From Antrodiella citrinella (lineage: Eukaryota > Basidiomycota > Agaricomycetes > Polyporales > Steccherinaceae), in assembly GCA_004802725.1 (NCBI GenBank), contig SGPM01000019.1, positions 111,824 to 175,823 on the forward strand: a stretch of 64,000 bases of DNA, given 5' to 3'. Shown in pieces: positions 35,643-47,634 of this stretch. Under the pieces are notes generated by a model. It searched no databases. It was not told the origin of the DNA and saw only the letters and a list, made by a program, of their open reading frames with translations. Within the stretch, counting starts at the first letter, position 1. Every line of letters starts with the position of its first letter. The position numbers and the translations under genes were made by a program.

Positions 35643-38317
35643 ATGAATCGTCGAAATAAGGGCAAAGGCCCTCCACAGTCGTCTCTTAAATCCACAGTAA
35701 CCGCTAAGGCTGCTGCACCACCACCTCCCAAACCACCTACACCACCTGCAGCTCCTGCAGCTCCTGCACCGACAACAAACCCTGTGCCCCCGGTCGCAGC
35801 TAAAGCGCCGCCGGCACCGCCGCCTCAGCGGGCACCGTCACCTTGCACGTTATGTCGTGCAGAATGGAAAGCATTCCAAACCTGGCTGGCGGAGCGTCGG
35901 GCGGAGCGGGATAAGCGTCTCGCAGAGGCCCGTGCGCCTCCGAAACCCGTGCGCTCGTTTGGCCTCGATCGAAAACCCGCCCACCAGCCTACGGAGGCAT
36001 CAGTCACTGAGCTAGAGCTCTCATTGAACACAGAACTATCAGAAATAGCGCATGAAGAATGGCAGAGGCGTTTGGCTGTGAAGGGATTGAGAGAGGAGGA
36101 TTGGACAGATTTGACCGAAGGCGAGATGAGAGCCGTTGAAGATGCTTTCTTACCACCAGAAGCACCGATCCTTCAGCCCCCTTCAGCTACAAGAGAAGGG
36201 ACACGATACGGCTTACCGGGACACGCCCTCAGTGGGAATACTACCGCTCTTGGAAATGAGCCGCCCTCGAGCGGCCCATCATCCTTCGCTGCAAACAGCA
36301 AATTTAAGCCACCACCCGCCACAGCATTTCCCACTCACGAGGCTTGGAACCCTTCTGGCTCATCGAAGCCGCCCGCGCCCGCCCCTACGTACTCGTCCGG
36401 AACTCAGCCGCAATTTGGAGACATTTCCAATCAGCAGCAGACACGAGTGAGTGATACACCTTTTGGCGACGTCATGTAAGTTAATTTGGAATATGACAGG
36501 ATCCTGCTTCTCGACAAGTTTTCATGAATGATGCTAAACGTGAGAGCCCTTGGGACTCGGTCATGCGGCCTAGAGCTAAGGCTGACTATTCCGCCTTTGC
36601 GTCTACAGCGCCTACACAAGATACGTCCTCAGACAGCTTGTGGGGTCAAGTCATGAGTGGCAAGAAGCCTTGTGCGCCGTCGAAGTCAACGCCCCTACAA
36701 CCGGAACCACAAGAGGGCCCATGGGACGCTACACTGCGGGCTAAGGCTAAAGGCTCCCCGAAGCCTGCACCTAATGCTGATTCTGGAGAAAGTCTTTGGG
36801 CATCTGTCATGACCGGAAAGTCCTCAGGTCTATCCTCCAAAGCCAATCTAGCACAACCAGACTCAGAAAGTCCATGGGATGCTATGAAGCGCACCGCTGG
36901 CATCTCGCGCTCATCCTCATCTTCGAGTCAAGATATGAACGACAGTTCATGGGATCTGAGGACACCCGAATCGATGTTCCGTTCAATGTCGGCATCTACT
37001 GTGGATCTACAAGAACCTTCGTGGCAGGATTTCTCACGAAGTCGTAGTGGGACCAGCAAACCTGTCATTTCCAGTCCGTTGGCATCCTACGAGCCTCAGA
37101 ACTCAGAGGATTCGTTGTCATCGTCGTCATCTTACCGTGTCATCAATCCTACTACGATCGAGCTTGAGGCGGAGGACCATATCGAGGCTGGCTTTGAGGG
37201 TCTATCCCAAGAGGACGTTGAGAGCTCTATTCGAGAGTTTTACTCTAGGGCCGCAGAAGCAGAGATTGAGCTCAGAAGACAGCTCTACGATCCTTCGACA
37301 AATCCAAATCTAATAGGCGCTCTTCTGGAAGAGTTCATACGCGGCATGGAGGTGGCTGCTCGTGGTACATGGGAGGACTGGAAGGAACGTCGAGACAAGG
37401 AGATGGAGCGACGGCGGCTCGAGAGGGAGAGGGAGAACCAGCGACGGACTGAGGCTAAGAAACCCGTATGGGGATCGACTATCAAGCGGGGCACTACGCC
37501 GGCACCACCTCCAGCACAAGCACCGCTGAACAAAAAGCCAGGCAAGAAAGCGCCTGCAAAGAAGGAACCAGAGGTTGTCTCTGAGCCTCAGTGGCACGAG
37601 GTCACTCAAAACGAATCCTTACGCATTCCTGGCTCCTTCCAGGATGTTCCCGACGCATCCGCCGGACGCCGGACGTCTGGCCCTGCCAATCGAGCTGGCT
37701 GGTCCGCAGGTACTTCGGCTCGTTCCTCCACTCCAGTTCCGCCCCAGCCTACCAAGAAAGCTTCCATACCGCTCCCGCAGCAGCCAACCGCCACGCCTTG
37801 GTCGACTGGAAAGCGGGCCGGCGATCTGGGGAAGGCGACGGTGACGGACGAGGAAGACGAGGAGGATGAGGAGACAGGACCGGAGAGGATAGCTAGGGAG
37901 AAGCAGATCGCTGAGCGTATCGCACAGCAACAACAGATGTCCTCGCCGTTCAAGTGGATGAACGCAGACACCCCGAGCGGGCGGACAACGCCGAAGCCTG
38001 AAACCCAACGGCCACCCTCGTCGCAGAATGTACGCGCACCCACCTGGGAGCAGCCTGTTCCTGAGCGGGCGGCCAAGGCCGCTCCCCCAGCGAGCGCACG
38101 ATTCCGCACTTGGACTCCGGAGAAGCCGGTTCAGGACAGTGGTGACACGGACGACGAAACGAGGATGCTGTTTGAAAACGCGATGCGGAACATTCAAGGG
38201 GACCCGTTGGCTTCCGCTGACCCTGGTGAATTCAACTCCGTGCCGGGCTTCACCACGCAGGCGGCGCGGGTGGTTCGCCAAGAGAGGAAGCGAACGGTGT
38301 CGTCTACGAGACGATGA
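35643..38317 (+). CDS. Large disordered protein with repeated tryptophan motifs
   Basis: Exons 35643-36446 and 36500-38317 encode 873 residues. The start is Pro/Ala-rich; a possible zinc-type CTLC pair is followed by a charged helix (WKAFQTWLAERRAERDKRL). From 36540 to 37040 comes a series of degenerate motifs about 30-35 residues apart: SPWDSVM, SLWGQVMSG, GPWDATLR, SLWASVMTG, SPWDAMKR, SSWDLRT and PSWQDFSRS. A coiled-coil-like segment, rich in Glu and Arg, lies near 37360-37450. The C-terminus is acidic then basic (QERKRTVSSTRR). I do not recognise a family. The repeated W motifs look like binding peptides, possibly for a scaffold or trafficking partner; that is inference. Confidence 0.65.
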
Positions 38318-39031
38318 ACAAAACAAACACGGCGTTGTGCCATTCGTGGCGGCCGAATAGATAATTCGTTATGAGTATTTACGATTCACGAGCGCGACGA
38401 TTTTGGAACGACTGGTTATTACTGATACTATCTTGTAGCGATTTGACTTTTTCCCTTGCTTTCGTTGTTGTCCGTCCTGGCTTTCTTGATCATGATTTTC
38501 TAGTACTGGTATACTGGACTTGTATCATAACCCGTTTGAGGCCCGGCAATAATCATACCATGGGCACAGGTCCTGATAATTATATCCGGGAGAAGCAGCG
38601 AGGAGCGGCGAGAAGCACAGCACGTAGCCTGATCTTCCCAAAATGCGCTCTCTCGCCGTGATTGACAAGCTTCATGTCGCGCTTCACCACACCAACACCA
38701 GCAACCCTCGACTCAAGGCCATCACAAGGAACGAGTAGTAACGGTCCATATGTGGTATGTGTACACCTGCAGTGAAGTCTTATTAACGAAAGTATCATAG
38801 GAAACGAAAGACATAGTCCGTGCGAAAGTGTGCAATGCGATATAACAAAGTGTCAGATGTGAGACCCAAAGTACTGGAATGCAAAAAAGAAGAAAGTCAT
38901 GAAAGTCCTAGTATGTGTCCGTGCAAACAAATCGTCGCTCTAATGGGTGGATATATCAACATCAATCAAATGTCTGGAAACAGACCGAACGTCAGCAAAT
39001 TTTGCACAGCATCATACACACCGAGACATAC
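38318..39031. other. Intergenic spacer between convergent genes
   Basis: This spacer holds the 3' ends of the two flanking genes. No supported gene or repeat was found. Confidence 0.45.
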
Positions 39032-39869
39032 CTAGTGCGCAGCCTGACGTAGCAGGGCATAACCAGATAGGAACATGACGACTATCGTAGTGACCAGACT
39101 GATGAAGGCAGGATGCGCCGTGTATGAAGACCATGCTGCATTATTGCATCCCGCACAATTCCAAGCTACACGTAAATAAGCATCAGCCATGGTCTATTAG
39201 CCACACGATCGAAGTCATAGACTCACCAGCAAGCGACGTGTATGGTTGCGGACTGTACAACGCAAACTGCAGCGCATTGTTTTCTCTGAACAATCCAGGC
39301 TCTATTGGCGCGCCCGTTCCCCTCTCGTCGACTATATCGAGGGTGTACGTCGCCTGAGCTAACGGTGTACCCGGGTTCGCCTGGTTGTACGAATAGATGT
39401 CCCACGTGACGGTAGTTGCATCACCAGGAATGATACCGTCCGTAGGACCTACAGCGTATGTGTTGCCGTTGTCGCAGATGGCGGAAACCGTGAGATGTGT
39501 GGGCGTGGAGAGGAGGTTGGTGAAGTTCCAGCCGAACGTGATGACATTGCCTTGTGCAATCTTGTAGTATGAGGTGGCAGTCTGGGGAGGTTGAGTGATG
39601 GTAAGACCACCAGCAGGTGCGGTCTGTGGGATCGCTCCTCCAGTTTGTGAAGCAGAAACGGTACTGCTGCTGCTGTTGCTCTGCTGCGCCGCCTGCTGCC
39701 CACCCGCGTTCTGCTGACCACCCGCATTCTGCTGACCACCCGCATTCTGCTGCCCACCCGCCGCGTTGCCTCCAGCTGCGTTCCCATTCTGATTCTGATT
39801 TGTGTTCCCGTTCTGCTGAGGGGCATTATTTGCGGGAGGTGCCTGTTGCTGACCACCTTGTTGAGCCAT
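39032..39869 (-). CDS. Q/N-rich protein with C-terminal membrane anchor
   Basis: Exons 39869-39227 and 39165-39032 join in phase to 258 residues if translation starts at ATG 39869. Residues 1-65 are Gln/Asn/Gly-rich with GGQQNA repeated in tandem. A Ser/Thr stretch leads to an ordered domain with beta-strand character (SYYKIAQGNVITFGWNFT, VSAICDNGNTYAVG, TTVTWDIYSYNQ, ATYTLDIVDERG). The last exon has a CAGC pair, then a transmembrane helix (FISLVTTIVVMFLSGYALL). The domain type is common in basidiomycete surface proteins. Upstream in another frame lies LPLLIISLPLARALA, a possible signal peptide, so the true start may involve an upstream exon. The N-terminus is therefore uncertain. Confidence 0.6.
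39696..39770 (-). repeat. 18-bp tandem repeats coding GGQQNA
   Basis: The unit CTGCTGACCACCCGCATT recurs about four times with small changes. It encodes the Gln/Asn/Gly repeat of the gene at 39032-39869, so copy number should vary by replication slippage without frameshift. Confidence 0.75.
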
Positions 39870-40129
39870 TGAGAGAGAAGAGGGTCGTTATAAGTGCGAG
39901 TGCGCGTGCAAGAGGGAGGGATATGATAAGGAGAGGCAGCACGGCCGCGTCGACGTCGTGGAGGATGAGAACAACGTTGCTACCAGCGACGGCGAAGGAT
40001 CTCCAAATGTGACATCGCGTGACAGATGTGACTATGGTCATGCGTTCGAGGTGTTTCGCCTCCTTCCCAGGGTGCAGATACGCGTGTCCCCCTGGTAAAT
40101 GGTGATGAAATCGTGACAAATGTTTTGGG

Positions 40130-40955
40130 CTCAGATCAAGCCCCTCACACGGAACGTGAGAGGGGCTTGTCGCAAAGTAGGGCTTTTGATAGGGACATGT
40201 TTTGATAGAAAAATTACTTATGAGTTATAGTCCGACATTGTTACAAGTAAGATCGTAGTCTATTCAACTTGATCTCATCATCAATGCATGGACCGACCAC
40301 GCGCTGTACATGCTGGCACATACTTACACCAATTCACCTCACACTCGCAGTACCTGTGTTGAAGTTGGGCTATTGTGCAATGTTCAACTAGACCGAGCAG
40401 CACTGCTGCAGTGCTGCAGGAATGCTCAGCGAGTTAGCTGCAGTGACACTGTGACAGTCACCGTGCGCTGATGGCCCCAACGAGGAGGATCTCGAAAACT
40501 CGAACACACTTGGGCCATTCCAAGTTCAAAGTATGTATACTATGAAGTACCAGTAGCACCAGGAGACTTCAAATATAGTTGACTTGGACAGTGGGCTGCA
40601 GTAGGACCGACAATAGTGCGGGAATGTTCGTTGCATCGAAAATCCTCACACTGAACTTAGTAGTACTACATTTCCGAGTTACGCTCGTTGTAGGCAGTAG
40701 TAGCCTTTAATTTGTGCCGGATAGACCTCACGTATACATGATTGAGCTTGAAGCTTGAAGCCAAGCACCAAGCACTGAGTACACCGACTGGACGAGTACA
40801 TTGATAGACTTTGGCTTAGTATGAGGTAAGAGATGGATTGTATGGTGATAAGAAATTTGATGGTAACAAATTTGTATCAAGACATGTGTCTATCACAATG
40901 CCTACCTTGCGACAAGACCCTCCACGGCTGCGCGGGTGGAGGGTCTTGATATGAG
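40130..40955. mobile_element. Putative 826-bp non-autonomous element with terminal inverted repeats and hairpins
   Basis: The left end (40130-40206), when reverse-complemented, matches the right end (40876-40955): shared blocks include ATCAARACATG, CTATCA, TTGCGACAAG and CTTGATMTGAG. Each end folds into a hairpin. Left: 12-bp stem with a 2-nt bulge (40137-40169). Right: perfect 13-bp stem and 10-nt loop (40913-40948). Stem bases differ between ends but stay paired (C-G against A-T). The interior has no long open frame. Layout suggests a MITE or other short DNA element; no target-site duplication is visible, so two inverted copies of a short repeat remain possible. Confidence 0.5.
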
Positions 40956-41008
40956 ACTAAGGCAGACCGTGCCTCGCGTCATAGTGGTATGAGTTTTCTA
41001 CATATTGA

Positions 41009-41093
41009 GCATTAATGGGGTAGTGGTAACCTGGGTCGTTGCCATGTGAACAATATGTTCGACCCGCCGGGGGTTCGATTCCCTCTTAATGCA
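41009..41093 (+). tRNA. tRNA-Gly(GCC) with intron
   Basis: The acceptor stem GCATTAA pairs perfectly with TTAATGC before discriminator A. The D arm holds GTGGTAAC, and the anticodon loop is TTGCCAT with anticodon GCC after a GGTCG/CGACC stem. A 14-nt intron (GTGAACAATATGTT or shifted one base) follows the anticodon at the usual place. The T arm is GGGGGTTCGATTCCCTC. A T-rich run lies 20 bp downstream. It decodes GGC and GGU. A near-identical copy lies at 50006-50089 on the other strand. Confidence 0.92.
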
Positions 41094-41533
41094 CTTTCTT
41101 TGACAAAGTCACCTTTTTATTTCGTCGCGGGCTAGTGGCTGCACGCTGCGCGCGGTGCAGTACCATAACATGTAAGAACTTGCAGCGCGCGCGCTCCAGG
41201 ATCGGAAGCAGTCTTCGATCTGCACTGTTGGAACCAGATGTTCACTTCAGATTTGCAGAAGCATCATGGGTTTTGTGACCTTCCAAGCGCGTCGAAGACA
41301 TAGAAAAAGAAAAGAACGTTTGTCGCCGGAAAGTGTCACTATGAAGCGGAATCTTATTTACTAAGCACTGCTACGTAATCACTTACATTCTCTCTCTCTC
41401 GCTCTCTCGCAGCGCTGAAATCAGAGTCGTCCCGGCATCCCTCTATTTGTTTTCTGCTCTACGCATCGAACCTTGAACGGCGACTTTCTTTCTTTCTTGA
41501 CAGTAAAGCGGGCTTAGTGAGTCCATTTTGATT

Positions 41534-44500
41534 ATGCTGAACGCTCAATCTTATATAGGTCGTTTGCTCAGGCCTCGCTGGGCGAGAGAGTCTCCGTTCA
41601 AGAGAGGACCACAACGTTATGCTAGACATTTTCCTGCGACCTATTCGAGCACATGGTTCAAGGTTCTTCCACCGGTTTGGCATGTATGTATTATAATTGC
41701 TTATGCAGCCTCACTACCACTGACGCGAAATTCGTACAGTCATTGCGCGACGCACCAGATCCGTGTTCTCTTGATTTCCTCCGTGGTCATCTCAGCTCTC
41801 CTATTTCCCGCCATTGCCATATATTTCTCGTCAGATACCCACATCTTTGCCCTGACGCTGCGCGCATTGGATTCCTTCTTAACCCCGGACGACGTCTCCA
41901 GCTGGTTTGCCCATCATGACCTGCGCAACCCTTGGGAAGGATACAGCGATCTGACAGTGCGGGAGGACTCGATGGCGAGGGTGCGCTGTGGAAGAGAGGG
42001 TATTCTGCGGTCGGAACGGGTTTTAGTGCACAGCATGCTGCAGGACGAGGACACCGGTACGCTGAGCCAGCACACTCTGCTCTCTACGCTCAAACTGGAG
42101 CAACGTATCTCCGACATCTTGTCTGTGCACGGCGTGGAGTGTCTGCGCGGCCACGACAGACGCTGCTTCTCGCTTAGTCCGCTGGCGTTCTGGCGGCACG
42201 ACGAAAGCGCCCTGATGTCCGACCCGGACGTCCTGGACACCCTGAAGACATCGAAGAACGTCTCAGTTTCAGGAATAACGGTCACCCCGGAGATGGTTTT
42301 GGCGGGACGCGAGAGCAATGACCCCGACTCGGACGACATTGACATGGCTACCTTCCTCGTCCTCACGTACCTCTTCCCAGACTCGGATTGTCTCCGAAAC
42401 AACGCGCACTTTGCATGGCTGCGTGTCCTCGAAGAAGCGGCGGGCTCATCCGGAGATTTGCTAATGCAGGCGCAGGTGCCCCATCTTGTCGCCCTAGAGG
42501 TAGTGTCCCGTGCCTTCTCATTCCCTGTAGCCAGACGCTCATATGTGCTATCGCAGTACCCGAAGAACTCCTTTTCTGTCAACCGCATACTCTCTGCGTC
42601 TCCGTATATTGCCTATCTCGCTTTTCTAGTGTACTTTGGTCGATCAATGAGGCGAATGAACACGGTTCATTCGCGCATTGGGTTGGCTTTCACTGGTCTC
42701 GTGGAGATCGTGGTTAGTACGCTCACGAGTTTGAGCGTATGTGCGATCGTAGGGTTCAGGGTGACGATGGTGCCGTGGTATGTCATTCCACCGATCCCGG
42801 GACATCTTCATTCTCAGACCGTGACAGGGAGATCTTTCCTATCGTTGTCATATTCATCGGGGTGGAGAATATGTTTAGCATCGTACGTTCGTTTCTTTGT
42901 CTTGTTCGCAGAGTCATTCTAACATTTCCTTGGTGCTGTAGGTCGACGCAGTCGTGCATACATCTATCGCGCTTCCCGTGAAGATGCGCATTGCCGAAGG
43001 TCTCAGCAGAGCTGGTACATCGAACACCCTGAAACTAGTATCCTACAACACCGTTCTGGGTGTTATTGCGGGTTTCTCCGTCGGTGCTATCCGTCAGTTC
43101 TGTGCATTCGCTATCGTGGTGTTAGTGGCCCATTGGTTCCTCGTTCACACATTCTTCGTCACTGTCCTATCTATTGACATGCAACGTTTGGAGGTATGTA
43201 TCGCTCTTTTTTGTCTCGTCGTCTCTACTAACGCCGCCGAAATAGCTGGATGAACTGCTTCGCCAAAATACCAGTCTTGCACCTACCGAGACTGCACAGG
43301 CTTTGGGCGCTCACCCGAGATCACCGAAGGGTAAACTCGCACGTACCGCACATATCTTTAATGGTCGGGTCGTCAAGAACCTCAGTCTGTTCCTTGTGAG
43401 TCGTCACATGGGACGTATTCGGCAGATTCCTGATGACGTTTTGCAGCTGCTTGCGATCACCGCCACGTTGTATTTCCTGACGTATCCCCCATCAAGCTCG
43501 CCGAAACACAAGCCCGAGCATCGCCTTGGTCTGCATCGTCCCAAAACCCGTGGGCATAAGGTGAATCTGCCTGAGAGCGTGTCGCCCGCGTACAACATGT
43601 GGCAGATACTCAACCCAGGCGGCCACGATCTGGTGCATGTTCGCATGGAGTCGCCTGCACTTCTTGTGCTGTACGATGACGCAGAGATCGGCGAAGACAG
43701 GCTAATAACGGACGACCACGACAAAGTTCACCATCGCTCGAGCTTTTCATGGATGTCCCGGATGTGGTCGCGAACAATGCGGCCTCTGGCTTGGATCACC
43801 AAGATAGTGCTCATACCTATCACGGCGACGACGGCGATGCTGTATGGTCTCCTGCTGTATCTTCTGAAGGACGCTGACCTGCTGGAGGCCCAACGGAACC
43901 GCGCAGAACCGGATGCGGACGAACCGGAAGAGGTTATACCGCCCGTTGAAGGCCATCTGTCGTTCTCAACGTTACCTCGTGCGTTCATCACAGACGTAGA
44001 CCTCGTTGCTGCCAGCAAAGATGGTAGCGTGATAGTCTCTATCAGTCTACAGAACGAGTTCGCATTGTGGAGAGCAAAAACCAAGACGTGGACGACAATG
44101 GATACCTCGGAAATTCTCCTTGGTGGAGGTGCCAATCAGCCCTCTGCTGCTGCAACATTGACAGCGGTCGCCATTGATGAGGAAGGGACCCACTGTGCTG
44201 TCGGTACGGGGGGCGGAGTCATAGCCCTCTGGTCAATAACGGGTGACTCGGTGAAACCTCTGCCTTCGTTGTGCGCCGACAACACAATATCCAGTATTAC
44301 TAACATCCAGTTTTCTTCCTCGATACCGGACCACCAGCTCACTCCGAGGTTATCGATGCCCTCACCTCACTCGTCTGCTTCAGTCTCGCCAGATACACCG
44401 GACGCGCTGTACGTCGTTTATGAGAATGGGTCCGTCATCAAATGGACCCTGATATCCTTCGCTGTTCCAACGTACATCACTCCATCTCGTTCTGCTTCTA

Positions 44501-45921
44501 TCAGCAGCGCGTTCCTGGTCCCTGTCCCAGGGGACGGAGGCGTGTTGGTTGCATTTTCCTTGGAGGACGGTACCTTGGACATCAGAGATCTTGACCGACC
44601 AGACAGTCTTATCTCTCAAGGATGCATCATACCCGCTGGCAATCCGTTGGATCTGGTTTCTCGGGTTCACGTTTGCGCCGTCGAACTGGAGTCGGAGCAG
44701 CATCTGGTTGTAGCAGCGGCGACTCAAGCTGGTGTCATATCTTTGTGGGACGCTCAGTCGTCAGAGTGCCTGCACATTCTTGACGAACCCTTCGGCGATA
44801 TCAGTAGGCTGCGATTGACACCAGGCAGCGCCAAGGTCTGCTCGACCTGTGGAGAGCTTCCATACGAGAGCTTCACGTTGTCGTTCTCAACAGGACAGGC
44901 AGTGCTGTTCTATCGTGCCTATTTGTCCGTCCCCAGTCGTCGGTGCTCCTGCGTCCATATGCAGCCAGGTCATCAACTCCGCTCAAGTGTCCTCGGACGT
45001 CGTTCTCGTAGTAGCAGCGCCGCTTCCACCAACGGGACGCTCACACCCTCCTACCCCAATCAACGTGCTCGCATGTCTTCGATATCCTCTACGACATCCT
45101 CTTTGGATACGTCTATGTTCCCTGTCTCTGGTCACGGCGTACATTCACGCCGTACGTCAGACAAAGACAGCTTGAGGAGGAATCTGGATACCTTCCTTGC
45201 GACTGAGCATGACGACTCAGAAGTGCCCTCTCCCATTGGGCCTCAAGATGTCAACAACGTCACATTCTTGTCGTCGGAGTCGCGATCAGCACTGTGGCAG
45301 AATTTAGTCGTGGCGCGGATCGGGGACGCGACCTGCGAACGCGGAGGATGGGAAGTGGCGAATGAGAAGATTGTGGGGATCAGGAGAAAGCCGAGAATAC
45401 CGTTTGTCAATGGCAGAAAAGGGAGCAAGAAGAATGCGACTTCTACACCAATGCAAGTGCCGAACAGGTCGTCAGATGGACTTAGTCCATCTGCGTTGGA
45501 GCGGTGGGAGTTATGGACGTTCAATCCTCATGACTCTCGACTCGAGGCTTCGACGTTACTTGCTTTGGAGGACGATGAAAGTCTACGCCCCTCGTCTGCA
45601 GCACCACCTTCACCACAGCTGCCGCCGCAACCACTGAAGCGGCTCAACGGCGGGCAGTCCTCCTCCATTGCTTCCTCTCCTACTTCAACTACCCTGTCGC
45701 CTCGTACCAAGCTCAACGGTGGTACGAGCACCGTCAATATGATCCCGAGGTTACATTTCACGCGTGTCTCACCGTTCGTGGGGGATCAATCGTTCTGCGT
45801 GGCCGGATTCGGTAACACTATCGGGGTGTTCTCATTCAAACCGTGCAGTGGTCCGGGGCCGCCGAACGGGATTGCCAACATGACCGCGTCGCCTTCGTTT
45901 TTGCCTCGACAATCGCGTTGA
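41534..45921 (+). CDS. SCP1: SCAP, SREBP cleavage-activating protein (sterol sensor)
   Basis: Exons 41534-42777, 42828-42882, 42942-43193 and 43246-45921 join in phase to 1408 residues. An N-terminal membrane segment (VLLISSVVISALLFPAIAIYF) and a lumenal region are followed by the sterol-sensing domain: SPYIAYLAFLVYFG, VEIVVSTLTSLSVCAIVGF, EIFPIVVIFIGVENMF, VVHTSIALP, KLVSYNTVLGVIAGF and FAIVVLVAHWFLVHTFF. The C-terminal half is cytosolic with WD40-like repeats (GGGVIALWSITGD, DGTLDIRDLD, QAGVISLWDAQS). SCAP escorts SREBP and releases it for cleavage when sterol or oxygen is low. I chose ATG 41534 because the codon two places before it is TTG. A CT repeat lies upstream at 41391-41411. Confidence 0.87.
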
Positions 45922-46429
45922 AACTGCGAGGTTCCATTCCCCGACTATAGCGACCTAGACACATATTGTCTTCCTCTTCCTGCAACTTGTGCCCTGTACA
46001 ATCGGTCTCCTTTCTATTCACTTGTGGGTATTATTTGGGTTGTATCTCTCGTCACGATGCATGCTGTCTAAATCTTGCTATGCTGTTCTCCACGTTGTCT
46101 CTTAAGTTATGAACACCGACACTTTTATCTGCCCTTGTTCTTTTTACACAAACTGTATCATTATATCTTCTCTTCTCTGAATCTGGTGCGAAGATAGTGT
46201 AGTAACATAGCCGTAATACTCTTCCGTGTCTGTAACATTCTCGCGAAGGAATAGAGGTTTGGACTGGAGAAACAAGGTCTTACGCTCGGACTCAGTTCCA
46301 GAGAGGCCTGACGACTCGTAGTGGTCTCCAGTCATCTGTCAGTCATGCACTAGTGATGTCTCAAACGCAACGGTAATATAGCATAACGTCTATTCCGAGC
46401 AGATCACGACATTACGAGTGCAGTAGACA
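45922..46429. other. Intergenic spacer between convergent genes
   Basis: This spacer contains the 3' ends of SCAP and PDX1. No supported gene was found. Confidence 0.45.
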
Positions 46430-47601
46430 TTAGAACAAGCCGTCTAGGTAGTTGGAAGGGCCAGACCGAGTTTTGGGAGGGACAGAAGATACGGGTGCCG
46501 GCGACGACAAAGGTTGTGTGCTCTTCGACTTGGGGAGGTAGTCGCTGATGATTGAGTCGAAGTCCAATGAGGTCGCTGGAGCTGAAGCAGGGTATAAGGA
46601 CAACATGTTTCGCTGGTATAAGTAGTACGCACCTGGTGGATTCCGAGCCTTCACGCTAACATTCAGCATGCTGGCAACTATCGTCTGCCTCAAAGACAAT
46701 CCATCTAGCGGCTCTGGCTTCTTCTCCACTGGCTTCGCACCTCCACTCTTCTGGCTCTCCGCTTTCTCCTTGGCTTCCTTGTCCAAGAACGCCTTGTACG
46801 TTCCCAGCGGACCGCTGGCTTTGCCCAAATGTGCCAAAACGTCGCCCTTGGTGATCATTCCTCGCACGCCGGTGCCCTTAATGCTGTCCGCCTCGCTGAT
46901 CCCGTTCGCCGCCAAGAGACGTAATACAGAGGGGAAGAGTGGACGTGTAGACGTCGGGTGTACATGAGTAGAAGGAGTTGCGTCTTCAGATTTCGGTGGG
47001 GTTGAGGGCGGCGGAGAGGATTGTTCGGGTTGGGATCCTGAAGCGGAGGGTGCTGGTGGTGGTGTCGTCGATAGGTATTTGGGAATTTCCACATTTGAAA
47101 TGTCGTCTCCCTCTTCGGCCAGCAGGGCAATAGGTGCGCCTATTGATATACCTTTTGTACCGTCGGGAGCCTGTACGTCTCCAAATCTGAATATGAATGA
47201 CCGCTGTTTTGAATTCAATACTCACCAGAATCTTGGCCAGGATTCCATCCTCCTGTGCATCGAGTTCGAGGAATGCTTTGTCCGTCTCCTACATGAGTGA
47301 GGCAACTCTAGTGATGAGCTAAAAGCATGTCACAGAATGGTGTCATCACGTACAATTTCGAGTAGGACATCCCCAACAGAGAACGACTCGCCCTCCTGTT
47401 TCTTCCAGCTGGAAACGCCGCCTTCTGTCATGGTTGGAGACAGCGCGGGCATGTGCAACGGTGTAATGGCTCGACGTGTCGCCGTCGCGTGAAGCCCTAT
47501 GTATACTTGTGAGCTCATGTAGACAGAAACAGGAGAGGTTATGCACATCGTCGCGAATTTGCGTTACGCCCAAGTGTTGTTGCTGCTCTCCGGACAGACA
47601 T
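46430..47601 (-). CDS. PDX1: Pyruvate dehydrogenase E3-binding protein (protein X)
   Basis: This multi-exon gene encodes roughly 310 residues. The start at ATG 47601 gives a mitochondrial presequence ([20 protein letters not shown]) when an intron beginning GTGCAT is removed. The lipoyl domain follows: [13 protein letters not shown] and the [11 protein letters not shown] hairpin with the lipoylated Lys. A Pro/Ser linker leads to the peripheral subunit-binding domain ([31 protein letters not shown]). No acyltransferase domain follows, which separates it from E2 and fits fungal Pdx1. It anchors dihydrolipoamide dehydrogenase to the E2 core in the matrix. The start lies 33 bp from the divergent gene at 47635. 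Confidence 0.85.
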
Positions 47602-47634
47602 GATTGTGGTGAACGTGAAAGACGACGAGCAATA

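Noticed and set aside
41391..41411. CT-dinucleotide run upstream of SCAP as a regulatory element
   Set aside because: Short pyrimidine runs are common in fungal promoters and leaders; no specific signal can be argued.
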